From Lewinella sp. IMCC34183 (GTDB lineage: Bacteria; Bacteroidota; Bacteroidia; Chitinophagales; Saprospiraceae): a stretch of 64,000 nucleotides of DNA. The stretch is from NCBI RefSeq assembly GCF_003390915.1, contig NZ_QMEM01000002.1:372001-436000 (forward strand), read 5' to 3'. The first letter of the stretch is position 1; each line of letters starts with the position of its first letter. The notes below the pieces were generated by a model, which saw nothing but the letters and a program-made list of their open reading frames with translations, had not been told where the DNA came from and ran no database searches. Positions 25,987 through 35,230 of the stretch are shown piece after piece. The position numbers and the translations under genes were made by a program.

Positions 25987-26280
25987 TTAGTTACGGTGAA
26001 GCCAGTCCAGGCAACGGTCGATCTCCTGGAGGCAAAATTCGATGGCCTCCCGTTGCTCGGCGTTGTCGGCCGGCGGGCTCCCGGCGGCCGGTGCGGGTCG
26101 CTGGGTCTGCGCTAGCTTGTCCTTCAGCGTGCTCACGACCCCGAGTTGGTGGTCGAGTTCGCGCTTCAGGGTTTCGTTTTCGGCAAGTACCGCCTCGTGC
26201 TGCGCCCGCTGGCGCTCCACTTTGGCGGCAAGTTGCCGAAGTTTTATTTCTAGTCCGTCAATTTGGGTTGCCGGGTTCAT
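25987..26280 (-). CDS. Small coiled-coil protein, possible division-associated partner of ZapA
   Basis: The 97 residues are almost entirely coiled coil (about 8-65: LEIKLRQLAAKVERQRAQHE...LVVSTLKDKL-type heptads) with a Pro/Ala-rich link and a short C-terminal helix ending CLDWLHRN. It is 3 nt upstream of zapA and 28 nt downstream of pheT. The form and location are similar to ZapB-like proteins, but homology cannot be claimed from the sequence alone. Confidence 0.7.
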   Translation of the reverse strand: MNPATQIDGLEIKLRQLAAKVERQRAQHEAVLAENETLKRELDHQLGVVSTLKDKLAQTQRPAPAAGSPPADNAEQREAIEFCLQEIDRCLDWLHRN

Positions 26281-26308
26281 AGTGAATTAGTTGGGGTAAA
26301 GGTAACCA

Positions 26309-28738
26309 TTACCGTCGAACCTCCGCGCCCAACTGCTTGGCGAGCACGGCCTCCACGGCGCGCATCGCCTTGTCCACCTCCTGATCCTTCAGGGTGCGTT
26401 CGCCGCTCTCCAGCAGGAAGCTTACCGCGTAGCTCTTCTTGTCCGCCCCCAGCTGCTCGGCGTTCTGGTACACGTCGAACAGGTTGATCTCCGTGATGAG
26501 CTGCTTGCCCGCCTTGCCCGCCAACCGCTCGATGTCGGCGAAGGCCACGGTGCGGTCCACCACCAGTGCCAGGTCGCGCCGGACGGTAGGGTATTTCCCC
26601 GGGGTAACGACCGCCGTGGCCTTGCGGGGCAACACGCGCAGCAAATTGTCCCAGTTGAAGTCGGCGTAGAATACCCCGGCCTTTACCGCCGCCGTCTCCA
26701 GCTTTGCACCCGCGACCGCGCCGAAGTCCACGAGCTCCAGCGGGCCCTTGTGGTACCGCAGGCCGTAGGCGTAGTCGTCCGCCGGGGCGGCCTCCGCCGT
26801 ACGGTAGTTATCGATTCCCAGGCGTTGCAACACGAGCTCCACCGCCGCCTTGAGCGTGTAGAATCCCGCCCGGCTCCCCTCGCCTTCGGTGTGCCACGAT
26901 TCGGGCTCCCGACGGCCGGTGAGGGTCAGGGTGAGGTGGTTGACCTCCCGATAGCGGCCGCCGCCGAGGTGGTAACTGCGGCCAAACTCGAAGAGGCGCA
27001 GGTCGCGCTGGCTGAAATTCAGGTTGTGGCGCACGGCGTCCAGCGCGCTGAAGAGCAGGTCGGGCCGCAGGATGTCCAGGTGTACGTTGCTCGTATTGTT
27101 GATGCCCACCAGGTCCTCCCGTTCGGGGTAGTAGCGGCGCTCGGTCAGGCTTACCGCCATCATCTCGTAAAAGCCGTTGGCCGCCAGCAGGTCGCCGATG
27201 CGTTCGCGCAGGGCGTTGGGGTCCGGATCGGGCGCTACGACCATGGCCGTCGTGATGGTCTCCGGCTCGGGTACGTTGTTGAAGCCGTATACCCGCAGGA
27301 TCTCCTCGATGACGTCCACTTCCCGGGTTACGTCCACCTTGTTGGTGGGTACGGCTACGGTGAAGGCCGTGTCGGTTTCGCCGGTGACCTCCATGGCCAT
27401 GCTCTGCAGGATATTGTGGATGGTGTCGCGGCCCAGGGCCACGCCGATGAGGTCGTCGACCCGCTGGTAGCGTACCTCCACCTCCCGCGGCTGCACGGGT
27501 TCGGGGTAGAGGTCCAGCAACTGGCTGGTGACGGTGCCGCCGGCCAGTTCCTGCAGCAGCAGGGCGGCCCGCTGCAGGGCGTAGACGACGATGTTGGGGT
27601 CGCTGCCCTTCTCGAAGATGCGCGCCGCGTCGGTCCGCAGGTTGTAGCGCATGCTGCTGCGGCGCACGGTACCGGGGTCGAAGTGGGCCGATTCCAGGAA
27701 GACGCGGGTGGTCGTCTCGGTCACGCCGCTGCCGGCGCCACCGAACACTCCGGCAATGCAGAGGGGCCGGTCGTTGGCGTCGCAGATCATCAGGTCGTCG
27801 GACGAAAGCTTGCGCTCCACCCCGTCGAGGGTGGTGAACGGGCTGCCCCCCGGCAGTTTTTTGACCACGATCGCGCCGCCGTCAATCTTGTCCAAGTCGA
27901 AGGCATGCAGGGGCTGCCCCAGTTCGTGCAGGACGTAGTTGGTGACGTCCACGACGTTATTGATGGGCCGTACCCCCACGGCATTGAGCCGGGCGCGTAG
28001 CCAGTCGGGGCTGGGGGCCACCGTCAGGTTATCGATCACCAGGCCGGCGTAGCGCGGGGCCTGGGTGGGATCGGGCACGCGGGCGGAGAACGCGGGTGCG
28101 GTGCCGGCGGAAAAGGCGGTCACGTCGGGCTGGCGTACGCTTACCTCCTTTCCTTCCCCTACGCTAAGCGCGGCGGCCAGGTCAAAAGCTACCCCGAGGT
28201 GGTTGGTCGCGTCGGAGCGGTTGGGCGTCAGGCCGATCTCGTAGACGTGGTCCGATTCCAGGTTGAACACCTCTGCGGCGGGGGTGCCGGGGGTATAGGC
28301 CTGGTCAAGAACGAGAATGCCGGCGTGGCTGGCGCCGAGTCCGAGCTCGTCCTCGGCGCAGATCATGCCCTCGCTGACTTCTCCGCGAATCTTGCCCTTC
28401 TTGATGGTGAGCGGCTCGCCACCGGTGGGGTACAGGGTCGTGCCCACCGTAGCGACCGGCACGTACTGCCCCTCCGCCACGTTCGGGGCGCCGCAGACAA
28501 TGGAAACCGGCGCGTCACGACCGATGTCGACGCTGGTGAGCGAGAGCCGGTCGGCGCCCGGGTGCTTGCCGCAGGTGAGTACGTGGCCCACCACTACGCC
28601 TTCCAGGCCTCCCGGGACGGACTCTACCTTTTCCATGCCCTCTACTTCCAGGCCGGTGCCCGTCAGCACCTCACCGATGCGGGCCGGGGGCAGGTCAATG
28701 TCGAGGTATTCCTTGAGCCAGTTGAGCGATACTTTCAT
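26309..28738 (-). CDS. pheT: Phenylalanine--tRNA ligase beta subunit
   Basis: PheT pairs with PheS to charge tRNA-Phe. The ATG at 28738 gives 809 residues beginning MKVSLNWLKEYLDIDLP, the usual family start; the TTG at 28747 is rejected. Domains in order are a tRNA-binding OB fold (about 40-150, CGKHPGADRLSLTSVDIG), B3/B4 (about 210-390), B5 (about 400-475), the catalytic-like core (LRPDLLFSALDAVRHNLN) and the C-terminal anticodon-binding domain (KYPTVRRDLALVVD to the end). A perfect -7 element ends six bases before the ATG, so the mRNA is probably leaderless. It heads the operon ending in rny. Confidence 0.97.
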   Translation of the reverse strand: MKVSLNWLKEYLDIDLPPARIGEVLTGTGLEVEGMEKVESVPGGLEGVVVGHVLTCGKHPGADRLSLTSVDIGRDAPVSIVCGAPNVAEGQYVPVATVGTTLYPTGGEPLTIKKGKIRGEVSEGMICAEDELGLGASHAGILVLDQAYTPGTPAAEVFNLESDHVYEIGLTPNRSDATNHLGVAFDLAAALSVGEGKEVSVRQPDVTAFSAGTAPAFSARVPDPTQAPRYAGLVIDNLTVAPSPDWLRARLNAVGVRPINNVVDVTNYVLHELGQPLHAFDLDKIDGGAIVVKKLPGGSPFTTLDGVERKLSSDDLMICDANDRPLCIAGVFGGAGSGVTETTTRVFLESAHFDPGTVRRSSMRYNLRTDAARIFEKGSDPNIVVYALQRAALLLQELAGGTVTSQLLDLYPEPVQPREVEVRYQRVDDLIGVALGRDTIHNILQSMAMEVTGETDTAFTVAVPTNKVDVTREVDVIEEILRVYGFNNVPEPETITTAMVVAPDPDPNALRERIGDLLAANGFYEMMAVSLTERRYYPEREDLVGINNTSNVHLDILRPDLLFSALDAVRHNLNFSQRDLRLFEFGRSYHLGGGRYREVNHLTLTLTGRREPESWHTEGEGSRAGFYTLKAAVELVLQRLGIDNYRTAEAAPADDYAYGLRYHKGPLELVDFGAVAGAKLETAAVKAGVFYADFNWDNLLRVLPRKATAVVTPGKYPTVRRDLALVVDRTVAFADIERLAGKAGKQLITEINLFDVYQNAEQLGADKKSYAVSFLLESGERTLKDQEVDKAMRAVEAVLAKQLGAEVRR

Positions 28739-28744
28739 AGGCTG

Positions 28745-28752
28745 CAAAGGTA
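28745..28752 (-). promoter_or_regulatory. Perfect -7 element TACCTTTG immediately before pheT
   Basis: The minus strand reads TACCTTTG, and only six bases separate it from the ATG at 28738. The -33 region has TTTAAC rather than TTG. The spacing implies transcription starting at or beside the start codon. Confidence 0.55.
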
Positions 28753-28884
28753 GCGAAGTAATTAAATGTTAAACTGTTGGGGCGGGGTGACAAAAGCTGC
28801 GGTGCCTCATTAATATTGTCAGTACACCTAACCTTGCGCACGTAACTCCGTTCATGCCTCTAGACCGGTCTACCCCACCCCCGA

Positions 28885-29646
28885 ATGAAAGCACTCTTAC
28901 TCGTCCTCACCTGCCTGGCCTGTTTCTCGCCGCTTCCGGCGCAGGGCAGCGGCGTGTTGCGGGTGGAACCGGCGCAGGTGACCAAGGAAATTCTGGTCGA
29001 CAATCTTGAAGAGGAATTCGAAGACGTCACTTCCCTGGTCGTCACTAATAATTCCGGACGTACCGTTCAGCTGGCCCGCGAGACCGTATCCCGCCGGCAG
29101 CCCCGTGCGTGGACGTACCGTTCCCTCGACCAGAGCAGCCGCGCTACTCCCTACGTGCTTACCGCCGACGAGCAACAGAACGGCCGGCGCGTGACGCTGG
29201 GCCCCGGACAGTCCGCCACCTTTTACGTCGCGGTGCGGCCGGACGGCGTGGCCGGTACGGGAGTGCTCGATATACGGTTTACCGACGTCACCTTCCCGGG
29301 TACCGTCCTCGGTAGCGCCACCATAGAAACCCGGGTGGCCCAGCAGACGGATCCCTCGGTCGCCCCGCCCGCAACCGAGGTCAGGTCTTTCCCGACGGCG
29401 GTGCGGCTCTACCCCAATCCGGCGGCCGAAAAATTTTTCGTGGAAGCGCCGCGCGGTACGCGTATCGGGCGGGTGGAAGTCACCAACACCCTGGGCCGGC
29501 AATTGCGCAGCTTCAAAGGGGAGGCCGGAGCCGAGGGTTACGACATCGAGAACTTGCCCGACGGACTCTACCTCATTTCGATCTACGACGACAGCGGTAA
29601 GAAGGTTAAGACCCTGCGATTGCTCCACCGGGAGTTCGGGGCCTGA
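28885..29646 (+). CDS. Secreted protein with T9SS sorting domain, function unknown
   Basis: The 253 residues have a signal peptide (MKALLLVLTCLACFSPLPA). An immunoglobulin-like beta domain (about 25-150, LRVEPAQVTKEILVDN...) follows, and then a type A T9SS C-terminal domain from VRLYPNPAAEKFFVEA to the end. The N-terminal domain resembles the beta-sandwich modules that precede sorting domains in many Bacteroidota surface proteins. It is divergent from pheT and convergent with the TPR gene. Confidence 0.8.
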   Translation: MKALLLVLTCLACFSPLPAQGSGVLRVEPAQVTKEILVDNLEEEFEDVTSLVVTNNSGRTVQLARETVSRRQPRAWTYRSLDQSSRATPYVLTADEQQNGRRVTLGPGQSATFYVAVRPDGVAGTGVLDIRFTDVTFPGTVLGSATIETRVAQQTDPSVAPPATEVRSFPTAVRLYPNPAAEKFFVEAPRGTRIGRVEVTNTLGRQLRSFKGEAGAEGYDIENLPDGLYLISIYDDSGKKVKTLRLLHREFGA

Positions 29647-29658
29647 CCCTCATCAAAC

Positions 29659-29675
29659 GATAATCAACGATTATC
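29659..29675. terminator. Weak hairpin between convergent genes
   Basis: GATAATC (29659-29665) pairs with GATTATC (29669-29675) around AAC. It overlaps the stop codon of the TPR gene and lacks a T-run, so a terminator role is tentative. Confidence 0.35.
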
Positions 29676-30429
29676 CCTGGCTTTCCAGCGCGGCGATATA
29701 CTTATCGGCCTGGGCGGCTTCGGTGCTATTGGCGTAGTCGGACTTCAGCCGGCGGAACGCCTCGAGGGCTTCCTGGTCACGGCCCTGCTGACGCAGCAGC
29801 AGACCGAGCTTATTCAGGTAGTACCCGCCGGTCACGAAGTTCTTTCCGGAAGCATCGACTGCCTCGCGGTAGGAATCGACGGCATCGTCGAGGTTACCGA
29901 GCTCGCTCTGCAGGTCACCCATTACGCCCATTTTCATGGCGGGCAACAGTTCGCCTTCGGCATCGAAATCTTGCAAGTAATCCAGGGCGGCCTCGTACTG
30001 TCCGAGGTTGAGGTAGCTCACGGCGGCGTAGTAGTTGGCCAGGTTACCGGCAGCGGTATTCGAGTACTCGTCTGCGATGTCGAGGAATCCGGGGTACCCC
30101 TGTCCGGGATTGGTGAGGGCGAGGCTGAAACTGTCCTGCTCGAACTGGTACTGGGCCTGCTGCATCTGCTCGGCGGCGGTGCGCTCGGCGGGCCGCTGGA
30201 TGAAGGTCTGGTAGAGCAGGGCACCTGCCACGATTGCGATCAGGGCGACAACGCCGATAATCAGGGGTTTGCGGTTGCGTTCGAAGAAGTCACGCCCCTG
30301 ATCGCCGACCTCGACGACGTTTACCAGGGTGTCATCCTCCTCGATCCGGATCTGTTCTTCATCGCCGGTGCGGCGACCGCCACGGGGCGTGCCGGTCGGG
30401 CGGCGTCCAATGTTATTCTTTCTTGCCAT
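29671..30429 (-). CDS. Membrane-anchored TPR protein (YfgM-like)
   Basis: The 252 residues have a basic, disordered N-terminus (RRPTGTPRGGRRTG) and one membrane helix (about 54-74, PLIIGVVALIAIVAGALLYQ). Four or so tetratricopeptide-like repeats follow (for example GQYEAALDYLQDF and GNLDDAVDSYREAV). The topology matches YfgM-type proteins that cooperate with periplasmic chaperones near the Sec translocon. It is monocistronic with a perfect -7 element 49 nt upstream. Confidence 0.8.
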   Translation of the reverse strand: MARKNNIGRRPTGTPRGGRRTGDEEQIRIEEDDTLVNVVEVGDQGRDFFERNRKPLIIGVVALIAIVAGALLYQTFIQRPAERTAAEQMQQAQYQFEQDSFSLALTNPGQGYPGFLDIADEYSNTAAGNLANYYAAVSYLNLGQYEAALDYLQDFDAEGELLPAMKMGVMGDLQSELGNLDDAVDSYREAVDASGKNFVTGGYYLNKLGLLLRQQGRDQEALEAFRRLKSDYANSTEAAQADKYIAALESQG

Positions 30430-30478
30430 AATAGTCTAAGTACTGCCCGCGACGCCGTACGCCGCTGAAAAAGTGGCG

Positions 30479-30486
30479 CAAAGATA
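30479..30486 (-). promoter_or_regulatory. Perfect -7 element TATCTTTG for the TPR gene
   Basis: The minus strand reads TATCTTTG, the same octamer as upstream of secA, 49 nt before the ATG at 30429. No TTG lies at the usual -33 distance. Confidence 0.5.
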
Positions 30487-30567
30487 CGGTACTCCGGAGG
30501 AATACCACGGGGTAGTCAGCCGACAAGTTGTCGGGCCGTCAACGGGTACGATCGCAACGGACCGCGG

Positions 30568-31626
30568 TTAGGTGAGGAAGGGGTAAGGCTGGGAGTAGTT
30601 ATCGGCGTACAGATCCGCTCCGTCGGGGTACGGGCTGTCGGCGGCAAACTGCGCGGCCTCGGCGATCTCCTTCTTGATGCTGTCCTTGATCTCCTTGATC
30701 TCCGCTTCGGTGGCGATGCCGTTATCCACGATCATCTTCTCGGTCACCTTGACGGGGTCGCGATCCTGGTAGGTCTTCACCTCGTCCTTCTCGCGGTAGC
30801 GGGCGGGGTCCGATACGGAGTGGCCCTTGTAGCGGTAGGTCTTGATCTCGAGGTAATAGGGTCCTTTACCGGAGCGGATATGCTCCGCGGCGCGGGAAAC
30901 GGCCTCGTGTACGGCCTCCGGGCTCATGCCGTCGACGCTTTCACTGGGCATGTCGAAGCTCTCGCCCAGCTTGCTGAGGTCGGTGACGTTGCTTGTCCGC
31001 GCGACGCTGGTACCCATGGCGTAGCCATTGTTCTCGCAGATGTAGAGCGCGGGCACCTTCCACGTCATGGCCATGTTCCAGCTTTCCCAGAGCGCACCCT
31101 GGCGGGCGGCACCGTCGCCGAACATAACGACGCACAGGTTATTGGTCTTTTTGTACTTCTCCGCGAAGGCGATACCGGTACCGATGGGGATCTGGGCACC
31201 AACGATGCCGTTGCCCCCGAAGTATTTGTTCTCGCGGCTGAAGAAGTGCATGGATCCACCTTTCCCCTTCACCACGCCGGTCGCTTTGCCGTAGAGTTCG
31301 GCCATAGCGGCCTTGGGCTCTACGCCGCGACCGATGGCCGTACCGTGCTGCCGGTAGGCGGTCACGATGCCATCCTCTTTGGTGATAGCGCTTTCGATAC
31401 CGGCGGCTACGGCCTCCTGGCCGATGTAGACGTGGCAGAACCCACGGACGTCCTGCTGCCCGTAGGCCATCAGGGCCCGCTCCTCGAAGCGGCGAATCCG
31501 CAGCATGAGGGTGTACCAGTCGAGGTACTGCTCCTTGCTGTACTTCTGTTCTTTAGCTACACCATTCTTCTTAGCGGTCGTAGTTGGGGCCGTTGTATCG
31601 GCAGTCTTTTTTTGCGCTGTATCCAT
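30568..31626 (-). CDS. pdhA: Pyruvate dehydrogenase E1 component, alpha subunit
   Basis: PdhA with PdhB decarboxylates pyruvate using thiamine diphosphate. The 352 residues start with a low-complexity Thr/Ala/Lys tail (1-27). The core shows RFEERALMAYGQQDVRGFCH, GKGGSMHFFS, the ThDP/Mg motif GDGAARQGALWESWNMA ending in ENN, and the regulatory-loop motif YRYKGHSVSDPARYR. The beta subunit is not adjacent, so the complex is encoded in dispersed genes. Upstream lies a near-match -7 element TATATTTA at 31669-31676. Confidence 0.94.
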   Translation of the reverse strand: MDTAQKKTADTTAPTTTAKKNGVAKEQKYSKEQYLDWYTLMLRIRRFEERALMAYGQQDVRGFCHVYIGQEAVAAGIESAITKEDGIVTAYRQHGTAIGRGVEPKAAMAELYGKATGVVKGKGGSMHFFSRENKYFGGNGIVGAQIPIGTGIAFAEKYKKTNNLCVVMFGDGAARQGALWESWNMAMTWKVPALYICENNGYAMGTSVARTSNVTDLSKLGESFDMPSESVDGMSPEAVHEAVSRAAEHIRSGKGPYYLEIKTYRYKGHSVSDPARYREKDEVKTYQDRDPVKVTEKMIVDNGIATEAEIKEIKDSIKKEIAEAAQFAADSPYPDGADLYADNYSQPYPFLT

Positions 31627-31691
31627 ACTCAGTTAGCGAATTTTCGCTTGTTGCGGGAGGTTTACCTTCTAAATATAGCTCACGCCGGGTT

Positions 31692-31725
31692 ATCCCGGGG
31701 GGCTCTAAGGTTAACCCCCCGGGAT
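31692..31725 (-). terminator. Strong stem-loop after the large propeller gene
   Basis: ATCCCGGGGGG (31692-31702) pairs perfectly with CCCCCCGGGAT (31715-31725), an 11-bp stem with a 12-nt loop. It lies 25 nt past the stop of the propeller gene and upstream of pdhA. No T-run follows. Confidence 0.6.
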
Positions 31726-31750
31726 GGCCATAGTTTAGCGGTCGTATTTG

Positions 31751-34700
31751 TTAGCGTGTTCCCGTGCCGAGGATGTACGGGGCTCCGGCTTCCCGTAGTT
31801 CCTGCCGCAGTGCGGGCAGGGTTTCGTCACGCAGCCGCTCGATTTCGGGCATAAGGTCGGCTAACTGACCGGCGGCGATATCCAGGCTCCTCCGGTGGTT
31901 GGGGGTGGGACCGTAGGTGGTCGTTAAGCCCCGGTACCCCGTAGAGAAGAAGTCGCCGATGGTGGGAGCATTGCGCTCGCCGATTTCGTTACGGCTCGGG
32001 CTGCCTTCCAGCTCGACCTGCAGGCGGTTAAGTTCCTGCTTTACCTCATACAGCTTGCCGTTCAGGGCACCGGGGGCTACCGCGGACCGCTCGAGAGCCG
32101 TTTCCATGGCGGCGACCTGATCGCCGGCCTCCGACATGAACTCCTGTACGCGGGCGATCTGCTGCTGTACTTCGCGCATCTTTTCGTGATACGCCTGGTA
32201 TTCGGCGGGGTCGGGCTGCTCTAGGGTAGGTTCATGGAGGGGTTTTACCTCGAAGCTTACCGGTCCACCCAGCTCGCTCACCTCTCCGTTTTCTTCCCGC
32301 GACAGGGTAACACTATAGGTACCTGGTGCCGCCAGCGGCCCGGACGACCAGCGGCCTCCACCGCCGCTCTGTCCCGGACGTACGGGAAAAAAGGAAGGAT
32401 AACGGAGATCCCAGGTAGTGCGGTGCAGCCCCGCCCCGGTATCACCAGCAACCTTGCGCACTACGTTCCCGTCGGCGTCGTATACGGTCAGCCACACCTT
32501 TGGGGCCCGTTCGTTCTTCTCCTCGTCGAGGGCCGCGTAGCCGGGGAAGGGAATGTTCTCTCCCTGCTCGGTCAGTTCCTTTTCCATCTTCTGCCGGGCC
32601 TTTTCCTTGCTGGTGTACCCATCGCGGAGGTGATAGGTGAAGGTGGCACCGAATTCGGGGTTCTCCGCCGCGTAGACGTTGGCACCCACGCCGGGGTCGT
32701 TGTCACGGGGCACGTACCACCAGGCATCGCGGGGGGTAAACAGGTGGGCTTCCGCCTCCAGGTTTGCGTCGGTCATTTCGCGGAGAGGGCTGTAGTCGTC
32801 CAGTATCCAGAAGCCGCGGCCGAAGCTGGCACCGACCAGATCGTTCTCCCGCTCCTGGATGGCCAAGTCGCGGAAGGGGATAGTGGGCGTACCGGCCAGC
32901 TTCTTCCATCCCCCGCCCCCGTCGAGGGAGGTGTAGATACCGTTCTCGGTACCGATGAACAGCAGTTCCGGTTGCTCAAAATCCTGCACCAGCCGCCAGA
33001 CCAGGGTGCGGTCGGGGAGGCTGCTGCCCAGGTCGGTCCAGGTTTCACCGAGGTCGGTGCTTTTGTACAGGTAGGGACTGAAGTCGCCTTCCTTGTGGTT
33101 GTCGAGGCTGACGTATACCGTATTGGCATCGTAGCGGTCGGCCTTGATGTCATTGACGAAGGCACGCTCCGGTACGCCGGGCAGCTCGCTCACCATGATC
33201 TTCTTCCAGCGTTCGCCACCGTCCTGGGTGACCTGTAGGATGCCGTCGTCGGTACCGGCCCATACCAGTCCCGGGCGCACGGGCGACTCCGAGAGGGAGG
33301 TGATGGTATTGTAGTTGGACATGGCGCCTACGTCCCAGGCGTTATCCCAGCTTTGGGTGCCGCCCATAATGGGCCGGGCGAGGCGTTCCTCGTTGCGGGT
33401 CAGGTCGCCGCTGATGGGCGTCCAGTCATCGCCGCGGCTATCGCTGCGCCACACGCGGTAGCTGGCAACGTAGAGGCGGGAGGGGTCGTGGGGCGACACC
33501 ACGATGGGCGCGTCCCAGTTGAACCGCTCATGAGGGTCGCCGGCGCGCGGCTGGGGCTGTACCATTACGCGTTCGCCGGTCTTCAGGTCGACGCGGTGCA
33601 GGCCGCCCTGCTGGGTTTCGGCGTAGATGATGTCGGGGTTGCCGGGTTCGGTGGCCGACTGGTGGCCGTCGGCGCCGAGGGTCTTGTACCAGTTGCCATT
33701 CAGGATGCCGGCTTCGCTGTCGGTGCGGCTCGGGCCACCGGTACTGCCGTTGTCCTGGGTACCGCCGAAGATGTGGTAGAACGGCTTGCGGTCGTCGACC
33801 GCCACCTTATAGTACTGGGTGATGGGCATATTGTCGATGAAGCGCCAGTTTTCAGCCAGGTCGTAGCTCTCGTAGAGGCCGGCGTCGGTGCCGATCAGCA
33901 GGTAGTCGGGGTCGTCGGCGCGGAAGGCGAGGGCGTGGTTGTCGGAGTGCTTGCGCTCTTCCTTCAGCTGTCGGAAGTTGGCACCGCCGTCGTCGCTGAC
34001 CAGCGTGCGTACGTTCATCAGGTAGAGCCGGTCGAAGGCGTGGGGGCTGGCGTAGAGCTCCTGGTAATAGTGGGGGCCGGTACCGCCGCTGACGGTATTG
34101 CTCATCTTCTTCCAGTTGGCTCCCTGATTATCGGAGCGCCACACGCCACCGGTGGTCCGGGCCAGGGTGATGGCCGCGTACACTACGTCGGGCTGCTGCG
34201 GGCTGATGGCCAGGCCGATCTTGCCCATATTCTCACCGGGGAGGCCGGTGGTGAGTTTCTCCCACGTCTTCCCCCCATCACGGCTGCGGTGGATGCCCGA
34301 GCCGGGGCCGCTGCCGAGGTAGGCGGCTACGGTGCGGTGGCGCTGCCAGGTGGCGGCGTAGAGTACGTCGGGGTCGCGGGGGTCGATGAGGATGTCGGTC
34401 ACGCCGGTCCATTCCGCGTCGCCGAGGGTCTTGGTCCAGCTTTCGCCGCCGTCGGTGGTCATGTACAGGCCGCGTTCGCCGCCCTTCGACCACAGGGGCC
34501 CCTGGGCGGCTACCCATACGGTGTTGGAGTCGTCGGGGTGGACGACAATTTTGGAAATGTGCTCCGAGTCCTTCAGGCCGACGTTCTTCCAGGATTTCCC
34601 GGCGTCGTCGCTGCGGTACACGCCGTCGCCGTAGCCGACGTGGCGGCCGCCGACGTTCTCACCAGTCCCCAGCCAAATGCGGGCCGGGTTGGAGGGGTCG

Positions 34701-34975
34701 ATGGTCACTGCTCCGGTAGAGTAGCTGGAATAATCGTCGAAGATGGGATCCCACGTTACGCCGGAGTTTTCGGTTTTCCACAGGCCGCCGGAGCCCACCG
34801 CCACGTACCAGGTATGGTCGTCGGTGGGGTCGAGGGCGATATCGGCGATGCGGCCGGACACGAAGGCGGGGCCCACGTTGCGGAGTGGCAGGCCGGTTAT
34901 GGTCTCGGGCTTGTCCTGCGCCAGCAGGCACAGGGAGCTTAGCAGCAGAAAAGGAAAGAGTAGCGCTTTGGTCAT
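31751..34975 (-). CDS. Large secreted sortilin/VPS10-like beta-propeller protein
   Basis: The ATG at 34975 opens a signal peptide (MTKALLFPFLLLSSLCLLA), giving 1074 residues; a longer frame to 35068 runs through the palindromic repeat. Asp-box/BNR repeats are frequent through residues 30-720 (SDDAGKSWKN, TTDGGESWTK, SRDGGKTWEK, SDNQGANWKK, TQDGGERWKK, STDLGETWTD), as in VPS10/sortilin-like ten-blade propellers. A beta-sandwich region and a C-terminal helical segment (about 930-1050, MREVQQQIARVQEFMSEAG) follow. Homologues are often annotated as glycosyl hydrolases, but no catalytic residues are evident. Function unknown. Confidence 0.8.
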   Translation of the reverse strand: MTKALLFPFLLLSSLCLLAQDKPETITGLPLRNVGPAFVSGRIADIALDPTDDHTWYVAVGSGGLWKTENSGVTWDPIFDDYSSYSTGAVTIDPSNPARIWLGTGENVGGRHVGYGDGVYRSDDAGKSWKNVGLKDSEHISKIVVHPDDSNTVWVAAQGPLWSKGGERGLYMTTDGGESWTKTLGDAEWTGVTDILIDPRDPDVLYAATWQRHRTVAAYLGSGPGSGIHRSRDGGKTWEKLTTGLPGENMGKIGLAISPQQPDVVYAAITLARTTGGVWRSDNQGANWKKMSNTVSGGTGPHYYQELYASPHAFDRLYLMNVRTLVSDDGGANFRQLKEERKHSDNHALAFRADDPDYLLIGTDAGLYESYDLAENWRFIDNMPITQYYKVAVDDRKPFYHIFGGTQDNGSTGGPSRTDSEAGILNGNWYKTLGADGHQSATEPGNPDIIYAETQQGGLHRVDLKTGERVMVQPQPRAGDPHERFNWDAPIVVSPHDPSRLYVASYRVWRSDSRGDDWTPISGDLTRNEERLARPIMGGTQSWDNAWDVGAMSNYNTITSLSESPVRPGLVWAGTDDGILQVTQDGGERWKKIMVSELPGVPERAFVNDIKADRYDANTVYVSLDNHKEGDFSPYLYKSTDLGETWTDLGSSLPDRTLVWRLVQDFEQPELLFIGTENGIYTSLDGGGGWKKLAGTPTIPFRDLAIQERENDLVGASFGRGFWILDDYSPLREMTDANLEAEAHLFTPRDAWWYVPRDNDPGVGANVYAAENPEFGATFTYHLRDGYTSKEKARQKMEKELTEQGENIPFPGYAALDEEKNERAPKVWLTVYDADGNVVRKVAGDTGAGLHRTTWDLRYPSFFPVRPGQSGGGGRWSSGPLAAPGTYSVTLSREENGEVSELGGPVSFEVKPLHEPTLEQPDPAEYQAYHEKMREVQQQIARVQEFMSEAGDQVAAMETALERSAVAPGALNGKLYEVKQELNRLQVELEGSPSRNEIGERNAPTIGDFFSTGYRGLTTTYGPTPNHRRSLDIAAGQLADLMPEIERLRDETLPALRQELREAGAPYILGTGTR

Positions 34976-35046
34976 AGGTACGGATTGAAGCTCTGAATAT
35001 AGGAAAAGCTTTAACCCGAAAAAAGGACGCGGCGGACCGGCCGCCT

Positions 35047-35081
35047 CCCCACATCGGATGTGGACCACATCCGATGTGGGG
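35047..35081. repeat. 35-bp perfect palindrome containing CATCCGATG
   Basis: Bases 35047-35063 are the exact reverse complement of 35065-35081, with one base (35064) between: 17-bp arms. Each arm itself contains the near-palindrome CCACATC-C-GATGTGG. It lies between the outer-membrane gene at 35231 and the propeller gene, and a CCCTTTT run follows on the plus strand. Confidence 0.85.
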
Positions 35082-35164
35082 CCCTTTTGCGCACCCTCAG
35101 CCGGTCACCGCGAGCAGACAATGGAGTAAACCGCTGAATGCCTGATCTTTAGACAAAAGATGAT

Positions 35165-35217
35165 TGTCCCCCACATCCGATGTGGGGGACATCCGATGTG
35201 GGGGACATCCGATGCCG
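35165..35217. repeat. Three tandem 16-bp ACATCCGATGTGGGGG units with a 13-bp-arm palindrome
   Basis: ACATCCGATG begins at 35173, 35189 and 35205 (period 16), each followed by TGGGGG or, in the last copy, CCGGGGG. The first unit is part of a palindrome with 13-bp arms (35165-35177 / 35179-35191). A short ATCTTT / AAAGAT hairpin lies just upstream (35145-35161). The rest of 35082-35144 shows nothing I recognise. Confidence 0.85.
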
Positions 35218-35230
35218 GGGGAAGACCGAA

